Part shown: positions 1-6,821 of the stretch, piece by piece
Numbering within the stretch: the stretch's first letter is position 1
Layout: each line of letters starts with the position of its first letter
Source: Spirochaetes bacterium RBG_16_67_19
GTDB taxonomy: Bacteria > Spirochaetota > Spirochaetia > SZUA-6 > DRHE01
Reading direction: 5' to 3'
Length of the DNA stretch: 15,496 nt
Assembly (NCBI GenBank): GCA_001829505.1
Contig: MIBK01000074.1
Span: 12,059-27,554 of the forward strand
Program-made: the position numbers and the translations under genes
The notes under the pieces: model-generated
The model's input: only the letters and a program-made list of their open reading frames with translations
Databases searched by the model: none
What the model was told of the DNA's origin: nothing

Positions 1-1
1 G

Positions 2-151
2 CTCGAGGCCGTCCGGCTGCCGCGCCTGGAGCCCGGGCAGGCCGAAGCCCTGATCGAGGATTTGGGCGGGCGGCTGCACAAACGCCTCGCCAGCGCTCTG
101 CCGGGCGGCTTCCGCCCCCAGACGGGGATGCTCTTCGAGCTGGTCGCCTGA
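2..151 (+). CDS. C-terminal fragment of an unrecognised protein
   Basis: An open frame enters from the left edge and ends at a TGA at 149-151, giving the last 49 residues of a protein. The tail is rich in Leu, Gly and Arg and ends in GMLFELVA. Strong G/C at third codon positions and the stop lying one base before the end of the convergent hydrolase gene (TAG at 153-155) support real coding. I do not recognise the family from this short tail and assign no function. The start and most of the gene lie outside the window. Confidence 0.5.
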   Translation, partial: LEAVRLPRLEPGQAEALIEDLGGRLHKRLASALPGGFRPQTGMLFELVA

Positions 152-152
152 A

Positions 153-821
153 CTAGCGGATAAACGGGTTGCCCTTGATCTCCCGCTCGATGGTGGTGTC
201 CAGTCCATGCCCGGGAAACACGCGGGTTTCGGGCGGGAGGGTGAGCAGCTTGGCGCGGATGGATTCCAGCAGCATCTTCTCGCTGCCCCCCGGCAGGTCG
301 CAGCGCCCGATGCCCATGAAGAACAGGGTGTCTCCGGAGAACAAGAGGCAGTCCTTCTCGCTGTAGAGGCAGATGCCGCCGCGCGTGTGCCCCGGGGTCT
401 CCAGCACGACCAGACCGCTGGAGAACACCTTGTCCCCTTCGGCCAGGATCAGGTCCGGCTCGGGCAGGCCGGCGAACTGGTCCTGGAACTCCTGCGTCTC
501 GGAGGCGCCCAGGGAGGACAGGGCGTCCAGGTTGGCCTTCCGGGCGGTGCGTCCCAGGAACTTGCGGTCCGCGGCGTGGACGGCCACCTGCACGTCGATC
601 TTCTCCCTGCGGTAGTGCTCCCTCAAGGTGCCCAGGGCGCCGGTGTGATCGAAGTGGCCATGGGTGAGCACGATGCCCACCGGCACCATCTTGAGCATGT
701 TGACGCTGGAGATGATCCTCTCCTCGTCCGCCCCGGGGTCGATGATCACGCACTCCTTCTTGCCGTTGGAGTAGATGTAGCAGTTGGTGTCCATCGGCCC
801 TACAATCAGACGCTCAACCAT
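153..821 (-). CDS. Metallo-beta-lactamase-fold hydrolase, glyoxalase II/YcbL-like
   Basis: A 222-residue cytosolic protein of the MBL superfamily, close to the short glyoxalase II-like (YcbL-type) hydrolases that cleave thioesters such as S-lactoylglutathione or related substrates. The full dinuclear metal site is visible: HGHFDH at residues 54-59 (H54, H56, D58, H59), H145 in TPGHT, D164 in SGDT and H205 in FPGHG. The N-terminal GPMDTNCYI and the segment IGRCDLPGGS are also typical. There is no C-terminal substrate-binding extension like that of canonical GloB, so the substrate is unknown. The ATG at 821-819 is chosen because homology begins there. The reading frame stays open far upstream, but that part is a GC-driven artefact lying antisense to the next gene. 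The gene converges on the partial gene at the left edge and diverges from the membrane protein at 879. Confidence 0.9.
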   Translation of the reverse strand: MVERLIVGPMDTNCYIYSNGKKECVIIDPGADEERIISSVNMLKMVPVGIVLTHGHFDHTGALGTLREHYRREKIDVQVAVHAADRKFLGRTARKANLDALSSLGASETQEFQDQFAGLPEPDLILAEGDKVFSSGLVVLETPGHTRGGICLYSEKDCLLFSGDTLFFMGIGRCDLPGGSEKMLLESIRAKLLTLPPETRVFPGHGLDTTIEREIKGNPFIR

Positions 822-831
822 GGTAGCCTTG

Positions 832-860
832 AGCCTAATGGATTTGCCCCGCTTTGACAA
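832..860 (-). promoter_or_regulatory. Possible promoter of the MBL hydrolase gene
   Basis: On the minus strand TTGTCA (860-855) is followed after 17 bases by TAGGCT (837-832). The -35 matches consensus at five of six bases but the -10 at only three. The implied transcription start lies only a few bases before the ATG at 821, so the messenger would be nearly leaderless. The same place reads TTGACA on the plus strand (854-859), but no -10 follows it at usable spacing. Confidence 0.3.
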
Positions 861-878
861 CTCGACGGATTGCCGGCC

Positions 879-2036
879 GTGAGCGCGCTGGCGCTGGTGC
901 TGGCGGCCCTGGGCATGGCGCTGCTGTTTTTCGCCCTGATCCCCGGCGTCGGGGCCTTCGGCGTGCGCTGGCAGTGGCGGCTGTTCCGGCGGCGGATGCT
1001 GGAAGCCTCGCTGGCCCCCTTCCTGCGCTACTCCGACCTGGGCGGCGCGGAAGGCCGGCACGGGGATTTCCGGGTCTTCGGCGAGCTGGAGGCCATCCAG
1101 GGGCGGGACCGGATCTGGATCAACACCGGGCAGTTCACGGTGGAGGCGGACCTGGAAGGGGTGCGCCTGTACCTGCTGCCCTCCCTGTCCGGCGGGGGCC
1201 TGCCGGAGCCGCTTCCGGACGAGGAACCGGCGGTGGCCCCCTGGAGCCGGGTGTTCAGCCTGCCCTCCGGGATGCGCCTGTTCATGGGGGGCAGCCTCTT
1301 CCTGGAGGAGGGGCGGGGGGTCTTCCGCTCCAGCCCCGGGACCCCGCTGCTGCTGGTGTTCTACGACGGGGAGCGCGAGAGCATCCTGAAGCGCGCCATC
1401 TGGGGCGGGCGGAAGAGGAACGAGTACTGGAACCCCTTCACCCTGCCCTCCCTGCTCACCGGCTTCCTTTGCCTGGCACTGCTGGCCTACCTTTCCCTGC
1501 GCTCCTCCCAGGCAGGCTTGCCCGGCCTGGCGGTGCTGAGCCTGGCCGCGGCGCCCGCGGCCCCCTTCCTGCCGCCTGGAGTGGCCCTGTACTACCTGTA
1601 CCGCTGGTTCTGGAAGATGGCCCGGCGCCTGCGCGCCGAGCGCGACCTGCTGCGCCTGCCCCTGCGCTATTTCCCGGAAGCGGGGGGTGGGGAGCGCACC
1701 GCGCTGCTGCCCACCGGGGAGCGCTACCTGATGTGCCGCGAGGGCGCGCTGGAGGTGCAGGGGGAGCCGGAGACGCGGCAATGCAGCCGGCACCCGGACG
1801 CCGGGGAAAGCTGGCTTTTCGGGGCGGTGGAGGAGAGCGAGGGGCGGCGCACGCTGCGGCGCCCTGCGGATCCCATGGCCGAGCTGCTGCGCATCCCCGG
1901 GGAGCCTGCCGCGCTGGCCGCCCTGTGCGAGCGCACCGCCCGCTGGTACGAGCTCGCCGCGGCGGCCTGCTTCGCTACGGGGCTGGGGATCAACCTGTTC
2001 GTGGTGCTATTGCTGCTGGCCAGGCTGCTGGGCTGA
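879..2036 (+). CDS. Unrecognised four-helix membrane protein
   Basis: About 385 residues, with hydrophobic helices near 3-25, 189-208, 213-245 and 357-382. A soluble segment (about 30-188) lies between the first and second helices and another (about 246-356) between the third and fourth. The first soluble part has beta-strand-like runs such as FTVEADLEGVRLYLLP; the second holds Cys286 and Cys302. The N-terminal helix followed by a strand-rich domain and more helices recalls, only loosely, GIDE-type membrane proteins; I do not claim that assignment. The GTG at 879 is chosen because GGA at 867-869 could serve as a weak ribosome binding site nine bases upstream. A TTG at 870 is the other option and would add three residues. 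A stop at 855-857 rules out a longer protein. It ends two bases short of the convergent trmB stop. Confidence 0.7.
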   Translation: MSALALVLAALGMALLFFALIPGVGAFGVRWQWRLFRRRMLEASLAPFLRYSDLGGAEGRHGDFRVFGELEAIQGRDRIWINTGQFTVEADLEGVRLYLLPSLSGGGLPEPLPDEEPAVAPWSRVFSLPSGMRLFMGGSLFLEEGRGVFRSSPGTPLLLVFYDGERESILKRAIWGGRKRNEYWNPFTLPSLLTGFLCLALLAYLSLRSSQAGLPGLAVLSLAAAPAAPFLPPGVALYYLYRWFWKMARRLRAERDLLRLPLRYFPEAGGGERTALLPTGERYLMCREGALEVQGEPETRQCSRHPDAGESWLFGAVEESEGRRTLRRPADPMAELLRIPGEPAALAALCERTARWYELAAAACFATGLGINLFVVLLLLARLLG

Positions 2037-2038
2037 GC

Positions 2039-2611
2039 CTACGGCCCCAGCCTGCGGGCCGCGAGGGCGTGCACGGTCCGCCCCTTCTTCGCCAGGAACT
2101 CCCCGTAAACCGAGATGAAGATGTCCCGCCCCGGCCCGGCAGGCAGCAGCTCCAGCCCCGGCTCCAGGATGCAGAGCAGTTTGGCCTGGAGGAAGTAGTC
2201 CAGGAAATCCGTGGCGAAGGCCAGCTCCCCGCCGGGGCGCAGGGTGCGCCGCAAATGGGCCAGGTTCTCGCCGCGCAGGAAGCGCCGGCGGCGATGGCGG
2301 GCCTTGGGCCAGGGATCCGGGAAGTAGATGTGGTAGCGGTCGACCGAGGAGTCGGGCAGGGCTTCCAGGACCTGTTCGGCCGCGGCCTGCAGGATGAAGG
2401 CCCGCTTCAGGCCGCGCCGCTCGATCTTCTGCACGGCCTTGAGGCAGCGCTTGGATTTGAGCTCCACGCCCAGGTAGGCCACCTCCGGGTGGTCCGCGCA
2501 GTAGGCAGCCAGGAAATGCCCGTTTCCGCACCCCACCTCCACCTCCAACGGGCCGGCAGGGGCCAGGGAGGCGAGAAGCTCCGGGAGAGCCTCCAGGGGG
2601 TACGGGTGCAG
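2039..2611 (-). CDS. trmB: tRNA (guanine-N7)-methyltransferase TrmB, probable CTG start
   Basis: Uses S-adenosylmethionine to methylate N7 of G46 in the variable loop of tRNAs. The SAM-binding motif EVGCGNGHFL and the family signature YFPDPWPKARHRRRRF are intact, as is the C-terminal TDFLDYF region. If started at the nearest standard codon (TTG at 2548), the protein lacks the N-terminal stretch before the SAM motif. That stretch is encoded: 21 sensible codons (HPYPLEALPELLASL and onward) run back to a CTG at 2611-2609, directly after the TAG stop of the upstream helicase-like gene and in the same frame. AAGGA at 2623-2619 sits seven bases before this CTG. No ATG, GTG or TTG occurs in those codons before 2548. 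I therefore annotate 190 residues from CTG. Read-through from the upstream gene or a sequencing error in the start codon remain possible. Confidence 0.88.
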   Translation of the reverse strand: MHPYPLEALPELLASLAPAGPLEVEVGCGNGHFLAAYCADHPEVAYLGVELKSKRCLKAVQKIERRGLKRAFILQAAAEQVLEALPDSSVDRYHIYFPDPWPKARHRRRRFLRGENLAHLRRTLRPGGELAFATDFLDYFLQAKLLCILEPGLELLPAGPGRDIFISVYGEFLAKKGRTVHALAARRLGP

Positions 2612-2623
2612 CTACTCGTCCTT
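2609..2623 (-). promoter_or_regulatory. Ribosome binding site supporting the CTG start of trmB
   Basis: AAGGA (2623-2619, minus strand) lies inside the last codons of the helicase-like gene. It is followed by seven bases that contain its TAG stop, and then by CTG. The spacing is ideal for initiation at CTG and would couple the two genes by termination and reinitiation. Confidence 0.5.
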
Positions 2624-4369
2624 CTTGCGGGCGTAGTTGACCGAGATCTGCTTGCCTTTCAGTTCCTGGCCCGAGAGCTCGGCGATGGCCTGCTCGGCCA
2701 GGGCGGAGTCGATCTCCAGGAAGGAGTAGTTGTCCAGGACGCGGATGTCCCCGATCCGGTCGCGGTCCACCCGCAGGGTGTCGCCGAACAGGGCGGCCAG
2801 GTCCTTGGGGTACACCCCGCGGCTCTTGCCCACGCTGATGAACAGGCGGGTGAAGCCCTCTTCGGCGCGGGCCCGCTCGGCGGGAGGTGGAGCGTTGCGT
2901 TCGTCGCCTGTCCCTCGGCGCCGCTGACCCTGGGCGCCGGCGCCCGCGGGGGCGCGCCCTCCCCCCTGGGCCCGCGAGCCCGCCGCGGCTCGGGAGCCCG
3001 CGCCAGCCCGGCCCGCGGCAGGAGCGCGCCCGGTGGCGGGGGCGGGGGTGCGCCCGGCGGCGGGGCGTAAGCCCGGCCCGGCCTGCGGCTTGCGCGCCGC
3101 CGGCTGGGCGCCCAGCGCTCCGTAGACCTGCTTCAATAGATAGGCGGCCACCTCGGCCCGGCGGCCCAGGGGCGCGTGCCGGCGCAGCAGGCGCAGGTAG
3201 CGGGCCAGCTCGGCCGGGTCCTCATCGGACTTCACGCGCCGCAGTATTTCTCCGATCGCTCCGGCCAGTACCTGCTCGTCGTCCGGGAGGGAGGTTTTTT
3301 CTGGTTTCACTTTGAGTTTCTCCTGCAGCTGTTGGTGCTGGGCCGCGGTGCCCAGGCTGATGATCTTCTCCAGCACCACCGAGGTCGGGCGGTAGGTTTC
3401 AGGGGTGGGGGGCGGGTCGGCGTTGAGCACGTGGGTCACCGAGCGCAGGCTGTGCCGCCGCACGGCCTCGAAGGTGCTGACCAGCACGGGGCGCCGGCCC
3501 TCGGCGAACTCGCCGCGGATGCGCTCCTGCTCGGCCTCCCGCATGGCCTCCCAGAGGACCTGGGCCTGGACCCCCCGCGCGGCCAGCTCCCGGCCCAGCT
3601 TCTGGGCGAACTCCTTGCCGGAGACCTGCACCAGCAGGGCGCCGGCCCCCTCGGCCAGGGCCAGCGCGCCCACGGCCCGGGGCTTTTCCGCCTGGGCGAT
3701 CTCGATGAACCACTCCCCGACCTGCTCCTCCGACTGCCTCCAGTCGGCCAGGGACAGGTGCACGGGGCGGTGAAATAGCTCCAGCAGCCCGTCGGCCTCG
3801 GGGCCCAGGGCGCGTGAGAAGAGGAGAACCTGTTTTCGCGTCGGAAGCTTGGAGAAAATGAACTTCAGGTCGTCGGCAAACCCGGGCTCCGGCTCCTGGC
3901 GGTCGATGACCACGCTCTGCAGGAGCGAGAAATCCAGGTTTCCCCGCCGGATATGGTCGATGATCCGGCTGGGGGTGCCAATCAGCACGTCCGGCTGCTT
4001 GGACAGGCTGCGATGCTCGCCCCTGTCCCTTTCCTCCGCGCCCAGCGCGAATACGAACGCGCTCCTGCCCGCCTGCAAGCGGCTGAAACGCTGGAACTCG
4101 CGCTCAACCTTGCGCGAATCCTCCGCGCTGGAGGTAGCAACCACCGCCTTGATCCCGGCTCTCCCTCGCCTGAGCCTGACCAGAATCGGCAGGATGAAAG
4201 CGGCGGTCCTGCCGGTGTCCCCTTCCACCTCCACGACCAGGTCGCGGCCGGCATAGATCAGGGGGACGACCTTGCGCTGCAGAGGCGTCGGCCGGGCGTA
4301 CCCGGCCTTCCGCAACGGCTCCCAAAGCTCCGCACTTCCGAACGAACGATTTCGTTGCTGCGGTGCCAT
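2612..4369 (-). CDS. Degenerate DEAD-box-like protein with DbpA RNA-binding domain
   Basis: A 585-residue protein in three parts. Residues 1-350 have the two-RecA layout of DEAD-box RNA helicases: the Q-motif region ARPTPLQ (25-31) is clear, but motif I reads GDTGRT (50-55) with Arg in place of the Walker A Lys. Motif II reads DRQE (156-159) instead of DEAD, motif III reads SRA instead of SAT, and the HRxGRxxR motif VI is absent after the ADPPPTPETY segment. Residues 421-500 are a low-complexity Ala/Gly/Arg/Pro linker. Residues 505-585 resemble the DbpA C-terminal RNA-binding domain, which in the true family recognises 23S rRNA. I infer an RNA-binding scaffold or chaperone without normal ATP-driven unwinding. 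The ATG at 4369 follows AAGGA at good spacing, and trmB follows immediately. Confidence 0.85.
   Translation of the reverse strand: MAPQQRNRSFGSAELWEPLRKAGYARPTPLQRKVVPLIYAGRDLVVEVEGDTGRTAAFILPILVRLRRGRAGIKAVVATSSAEDSRKVEREFQRFSRLQAGRSAFVFALGAEERDRGEHRSLSKQPDVLIGTPSRIIDHIRRGNLDFSLLQSVVIDRQEPEPGFADDLKFIFSKLPTRKQVLLFSRALGPEADGLLELFHRPVHLSLADWRQSEEQVGEWFIEIAQAEKPRAVGALALAEGAGALLVQVSGKEFAQKLGRELAARGVQAQVLWEAMREAEQERIRGEFAEGRRPVLVSTFEAVRRHSLRSVTHVLNADPPPTPETYRPTSVVLEKIISLGTAAQHQQLQEKLKVKPEKTSLPDDEQVLAGAIGEILRRVKSDEDPAELARYLRLLRRHAPLGRRAEVAAYLLKQVYGALGAQPAARKPQAGPGLRPAAGRTPAPATGRAPAAGRAGAGSRAAAGSRAQGGGRAPAGAGAQGQRRRGTGDERNAPPPAERARAEEGFTRLFISVGKSRGVYPKDLAALFGDTLRVDRDRIGDIRVLDNYSFLEIDSALAEQAIAELSGQELKGKQISVNYARKKDE
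2900..3100. repeat. Low-complexity GC-rich tract encoding an Ala/Gly/Arg linker
   Basis: This stretch consists of imperfect reiterations of GC-rich units that on the minus strand encode repeated AAGR, APA and AGSR-like blocks of the helicase-like protein. It forms a flexible, positively charged, probably disordered linker between the RecA-like core and the RNA-binding domain. Such tracts often vary in length between strains. Confidence 0.65.
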
Positions 4370-4411
4370 ATTTCCTTCGATAGTCCTTTTAAAAGATCAG
4401 GTTTCCCCGTC

Positions 4412-4441
4412 AGGATAGCGTGAAGGCGGGGAGCTTGTCAA
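4412..4441 (-). promoter_or_regulatory. Promoter of the helicase-like/trmB operon
   Basis: On the minus strand a perfect TTGACA (4441-4436) is followed after 18 bases by TATCCT (4417-4412). Transcription would start near 4405, giving a leader of about 36 bases before the ATG at 4369. It carries AAGGA just before the start codon and a short palindrome (CTTTTAAAAG, 4386-4395). Confidence 0.6.
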
Positions 4442-4442
4442 T

Positions 4443-4471
4443 TTGAAATGCGCCCTCGGGGACGATATTAT
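4443..4471 (+). promoter_or_regulatory. Promoter of the OmpA-family gene
   Basis: TTGAAA (4443-4448), a 17-base spacer and TATTAT (4466-4471) match the sigma-70 consensus at five of six bases in each hexamer. AGAGAGG just before the ATG at 4485 serves as ribosome binding site. The -35 elements of this promoter and of the divergent one abut, separated by one base, so the two may compete for polymerase. Confidence 0.65.
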
Positions 4472-4484
4472 TATAGAGAGGTTT

Positions 4485-5705
4485 ATGGTGAAATCCAAAA
4501 TCCCCTTGCCGCTTCTGCTGCTCCCTCTGCTGCTGCAGGCCGCCTTTCCGGCCGCGGGCCAGGCCTTCCGCTTCCAGTACCAAGGCGGGGAGAAATACCG
4601 CCTGCTCACCGAGGTGGAGGAGGAGGTCTGGGTCGACGGGCGGCTGTCGCACCGGGCCGAGATCCTCAACAAGATCTCCGTGGAGACTCTGCAGGTCCGG
4701 GACGGCGCCGGTCAGCTAGCCTGCACCTTCCAGACCTCGGAGCGGGCCTTCGGGGTCGATACCTCCTACGCCTGGGCCGAGGACTACGAGTCGGTGTTCT
4801 GGCGGGACGGGCGCGGCGGCTACGATATCGGAGCCCGCTACTTCATGCCGGTGGTGCGCGACGTGCCCCTGTTCCCCGAAAAGGAGGTGCGCCCAGGGGA
4901 CAGCTGGACCGCGCCGGGCGAGGAGGCCCACGACCTGCGGCGCAGCTACGGCATCCGCGAGCCGGTGCGCTTCCCCATCCAGGTGCAGTACACCTACCGG
5001 GGCAGGGAGCAGCGGGAGGGACGCGAGCTGGACGTGATCGGCATCAGCTACACGGTGTTCCACCGCTTCCAGGGCCTGGGGCCGGGCCGCGGGGCGGTGC
5101 CCGTGCGGGCCAGCGGCCGGTCCGATCAGACTTACTATTGGGACCCGGGCAGGGGCCAGCCGGCCTCCTACGAGGAGAGCTTCGACATCGTCTTCGACCT
5201 GTCCAACGGGCAGAAGGTGGAGTACATCGGCACGGCCCGGGGGCGCCTGCTGGAGTCCGCCGAGCTGGACAAGCAGAAGGTGGCCGCGGACATCCAGAAA
5301 CAACTTGCCGAACGGGGCGTGGCGGACACCTCCGTGCGGGCCGAGGAGGCGGGTGTCACGGTGACCCTGGAGAACATCCAGTTCCAGGCCAACTCCTTCG
5401 AGCTGCGGCCTGGCGAGAAAGCCAAGCTGCGGGCCATCGGGGACATCCTGTCCAAGTACGCAGACCGCGACCTGGCCGTGAGCGGGCATACCGCCCGCGC
5501 CGGATCGTACACCGAAGCGCAGCACCTGGAGCTCTCGGAGCTGCGGGCCCGGGCCGTGGCCGACTACCTGCTGTCCATCGGCGCCGCGCGCGCCTCCCAG
5601 CTCACCTCCCGCGGCTACGGCTACGGCAAGCCGCTGGCCGACAACGCCACGGAGGAAGGCCGGCGCGTCAACCGCCGCGTGGAGATCACGATCCTGGAGA
5701 ACTAG
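4485..5705 (+). CDS. OmpA-family periplasmic/outer-membrane protein, spirochaete type
   Basis: A 406-residue exported protein. Residues 1-27 form a signal peptide (Lys-containing start, Leu-rich core, cleavage probably after AAGQA). Residues about 28-255 are a strand-rich domain starting FRFQYQGGEKYRL, which I recognise only as resembling spirochaete envelope proteins. Residues about 291-406 are an OmpA C-terminal domain with GHTARAG (334-340), LSELRARAV, SRGYGYGKPLADN and NRRVEI. OmpA domains bind peptidoglycan through an Asp in the GHTD loop and an Arg in the LSxxRA helix. Here the Asp position is Ala337 while Arg354 is kept. Spirochaete peptidoglycan often has ornithine instead of diaminopimelate, which could explain the change (inference). 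The ATG at 4485 is chosen because it starts the signal peptide and has AGAGAGG before it; an in-frame upstream start lies inside the promoter. Confidence 0.88.
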   Translation: MVKSKIPLPLLLLPLLLQAAFPAAGQAFRFQYQGGEKYRLLTEVEEEVWVDGRLSHRAEILNKISVETLQVRDGAGQLACTFQTSERAFGVDTSYAWAEDYESVFWRDGRGGYDIGARYFMPVVRDVPLFPEKEVRPGDSWTAPGEEAHDLRRSYGIREPVRFPIQVQYTYRGREQREGRELDVIGISYTVFHRFQGLGPGRGAVPVRASGRSDQTYYWDPGRGQPASYEESFDIVFDLSNGQKVEYIGTARGRLLESAELDKQKVAADIQKQLAERGVADTSVRAEEAGVTVTLENIQFQANSFELRPGEKAKLRAIGDILSKYADRDLAVSGHTARAGSYTEAQHLELSELRARAVADYLLSIGAARASQLTSRGYGYGKPLADNATEEGRRVNRRVEITILEN

Positions 5706-5870
5706 GCCGAGAAAAGGCTGCGTCGATCCCGCGCGGCTTCCTGCATCGGCGCTGCTGGGAGAATCCAGGCGCACATCTTCATGTGATATAGACGCGGCCC
5801 TCCGGCGCCGGCTTTTGTCTCCAGAAGGCGCAGTCTTCGTCCCCGGTGGCTCGTGGGCTGAGGGGTGGCT
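5706..5870. other. Intergenic junction between convergent genes with a weak hairpin
   Basis: No gene is visible in these 165 bases. A bulged hairpin at 5749-5772 (GCGC-tg-CTGG, loop GAGAAT, CCAG-GCGC) could end transcription of the OmpA-family gene, but no T-run follows, so it is weak. CCGGCGCCGG followed by CTTTTG lies further right. Base composition changes across this stretch from very GC-rich to moderately GC-rich, which makes it a plausible edge of the right-hand island. I see no attachment repeat or tRNA. Confidence 0.35.
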
Positions 5871-6209
5871 TCAGTGAGGGGCGAACATCTGGAAGACCGG
5901 CGGGAAGGTGAACATAAAGCCTACGAGCACGAGCAAGCCGGAGATCACCAGCACCCCGGCGAAGTTCGGTTCTTTGCCCTTCCACGCCCGCCCGAGAATG
6001 ACCCAGCTCACCACCCAGGCGATCAGGGCCACGGATGTCTTTCCGCTCAGCGGCCCGACGGCCTTGAACCACACCAGCGCCCCTCCCAGGGCCTGACTGA
6101 ACTCCGCTCCGACCGTGGCCAGGCCCAGCACCGCGGCGCCTATGCCCGCTGAGAGAAAGGCTGCCGCGGCCGCGCCTCTCGGTCTCTTTAGCTCGCTTGT
6201 CTCTGTCAT
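5871..6209 (-). CDS. Small three-helix membrane protein of unknown function
   Basis: A 112-residue protein with hydrophobic helices near residues 14-36, 57-73 and 82-102, joined by the segment VGPLSGKTSVA and by the polar loop GRAWKGKEPNF. It ends with FTFPPVFQMFAPH. I recall similar small membrane proteins from other bacteria with the GPLSGKT and FPPxF segments, but I know no function for them. GKT here is not part of a P-loop fold. The ATG at 6209 follows GAGGAG at good spacing. It is the last gene of the leftward operon, 17 bases after the preceding gene, and that preceding gene also encodes a membrane protein, so the two may form a complex. Confidence 0.8.
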   Translation of the reverse strand: MTETSELKRPRGAAAAAFLSAGIGAAVLGLATVGAEFSQALGGALVWFKAVGPLSGKTSVALIAWVVSWVILGRAWKGKEPNFAGVLVISGLLVLVGFMFTFPPVFQMFAPH

Positions 6210-6226
6210 GAAAGTTCTCCTCGATT

Positions 6227-6760
6227 CTATATCACCGGCGCCGTCTTGGTGATGAAGGCGCCAAGAACCCCTGCCACTGCCGCCGCCGCAAAGGAGACCA
6301 GCGTGGTGACTACCACGGTCCAATTCAGGACCAGGGAATCCTTCAGGCCTCTGCCGTACCTCCAGACCACTGCCGCCGCCGCTGTAGCCAGAATGGGCGA
6401 TATCCAGGCCACGTGCTCCTTCCATTCCATGCCAAAGGTGTGCCAGGCTTCTTTGCCCGCGTTTGCCAGAAGAAAGGATCGCGCATACATGGTCAACTCT
6501 GTTGTGCCCGCAGGCGGCGCAGCGCGATACCAGGGATAGGAGACGTAGGTTCCGATGAAAACCGCCACCCAGGACAGCACGGCCACGATCGCTGTAGCTG
6601 TCTTGAGCAGGGCGACATTGCGCTGCACACCCTCCGGTGTCAGGAGCCTGGATCTCAAGGTGAATAACAGGGCGAGGGTCCCAGTATAGAACATGATGAA
6701 CCCGAAACCCATCATAGTGCCGTGGACTGCCGTCCACGCCTCCCTGATAGTGAACATCAT
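6227..6760 (-). CDS. Four-helix membrane protein with conserved-looking His/Trp segment
   Basis: A 177-residue protein with helices near 14-34, 51-74, 117-134 and 145-170. Between the second and third helices lies a non-cytoplasmic or surface segment with YVSYPWYRAAPP and then AWHTFGMEWKEHVAW (residues 105-119). His13, His107 and His116 sit at helix ends, where they could bind heme or a metal; this is inference. The size and topology recall small heme-copper-oxidase-associated or cytochrome-like membrane proteins, but no family motif settles it. The ATG at 6760 follows AAGGGGAA; a second ATG follows directly. It lies 61 bases after the DUF2933-type gene and 17 bases before the next membrane gene. 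Confidence 0.8.
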   Translation of the reverse strand: MMFTIREAWTAVHGTMMGFGFIMFYTGTLALLFTLRSRLLTPEGVQRNVALLKTATAIVAVLSWVAVFIGTYVSYPWYRAAPPAGTTELTMYARSFLLANAGKEAWHTFGMEWKEHVAWISPILATAAAAVVWRYGRGLKDSLVLNWTVVVTTLVSFAAAAVAGVLGAFITKTAPVI

Positions 6761-6821
6761 GGCATTCCCCTTTCCAATTGCATAGAAAGCACGAAGACTG
6801 GTCTGGTGATGTCAACGCCGG

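Noticed and set aside
822..1793. Upstream extension of the MBL hydrolase frame to 546 residues on the minus strand
   Set aside because: The extra part is Gly/Gln/Ala/Pro-rich nonsense antisense to the membrane protein gene, and homology begins at the ATG at 821.
854..3070. 738-residue open frame on the plus strand
   Set aside because: It overlaps three better-supported genes and has the Arg/Ala/Gly/Pro-rich make-up of a shadow frame in GC-rich DNA.
4448..5791. Long open frames on both strands over the OmpA-family gene
   Set aside because: They lack recognisable domains, and their composition reflects third-position GC of the true gene.
6810..6815. TTGACA on the minus strand before the 177-residue membrane protein gene
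   Set aside because: No -10-like hexamer follows at 16-18 bases; the genes are more simply read as one operon.
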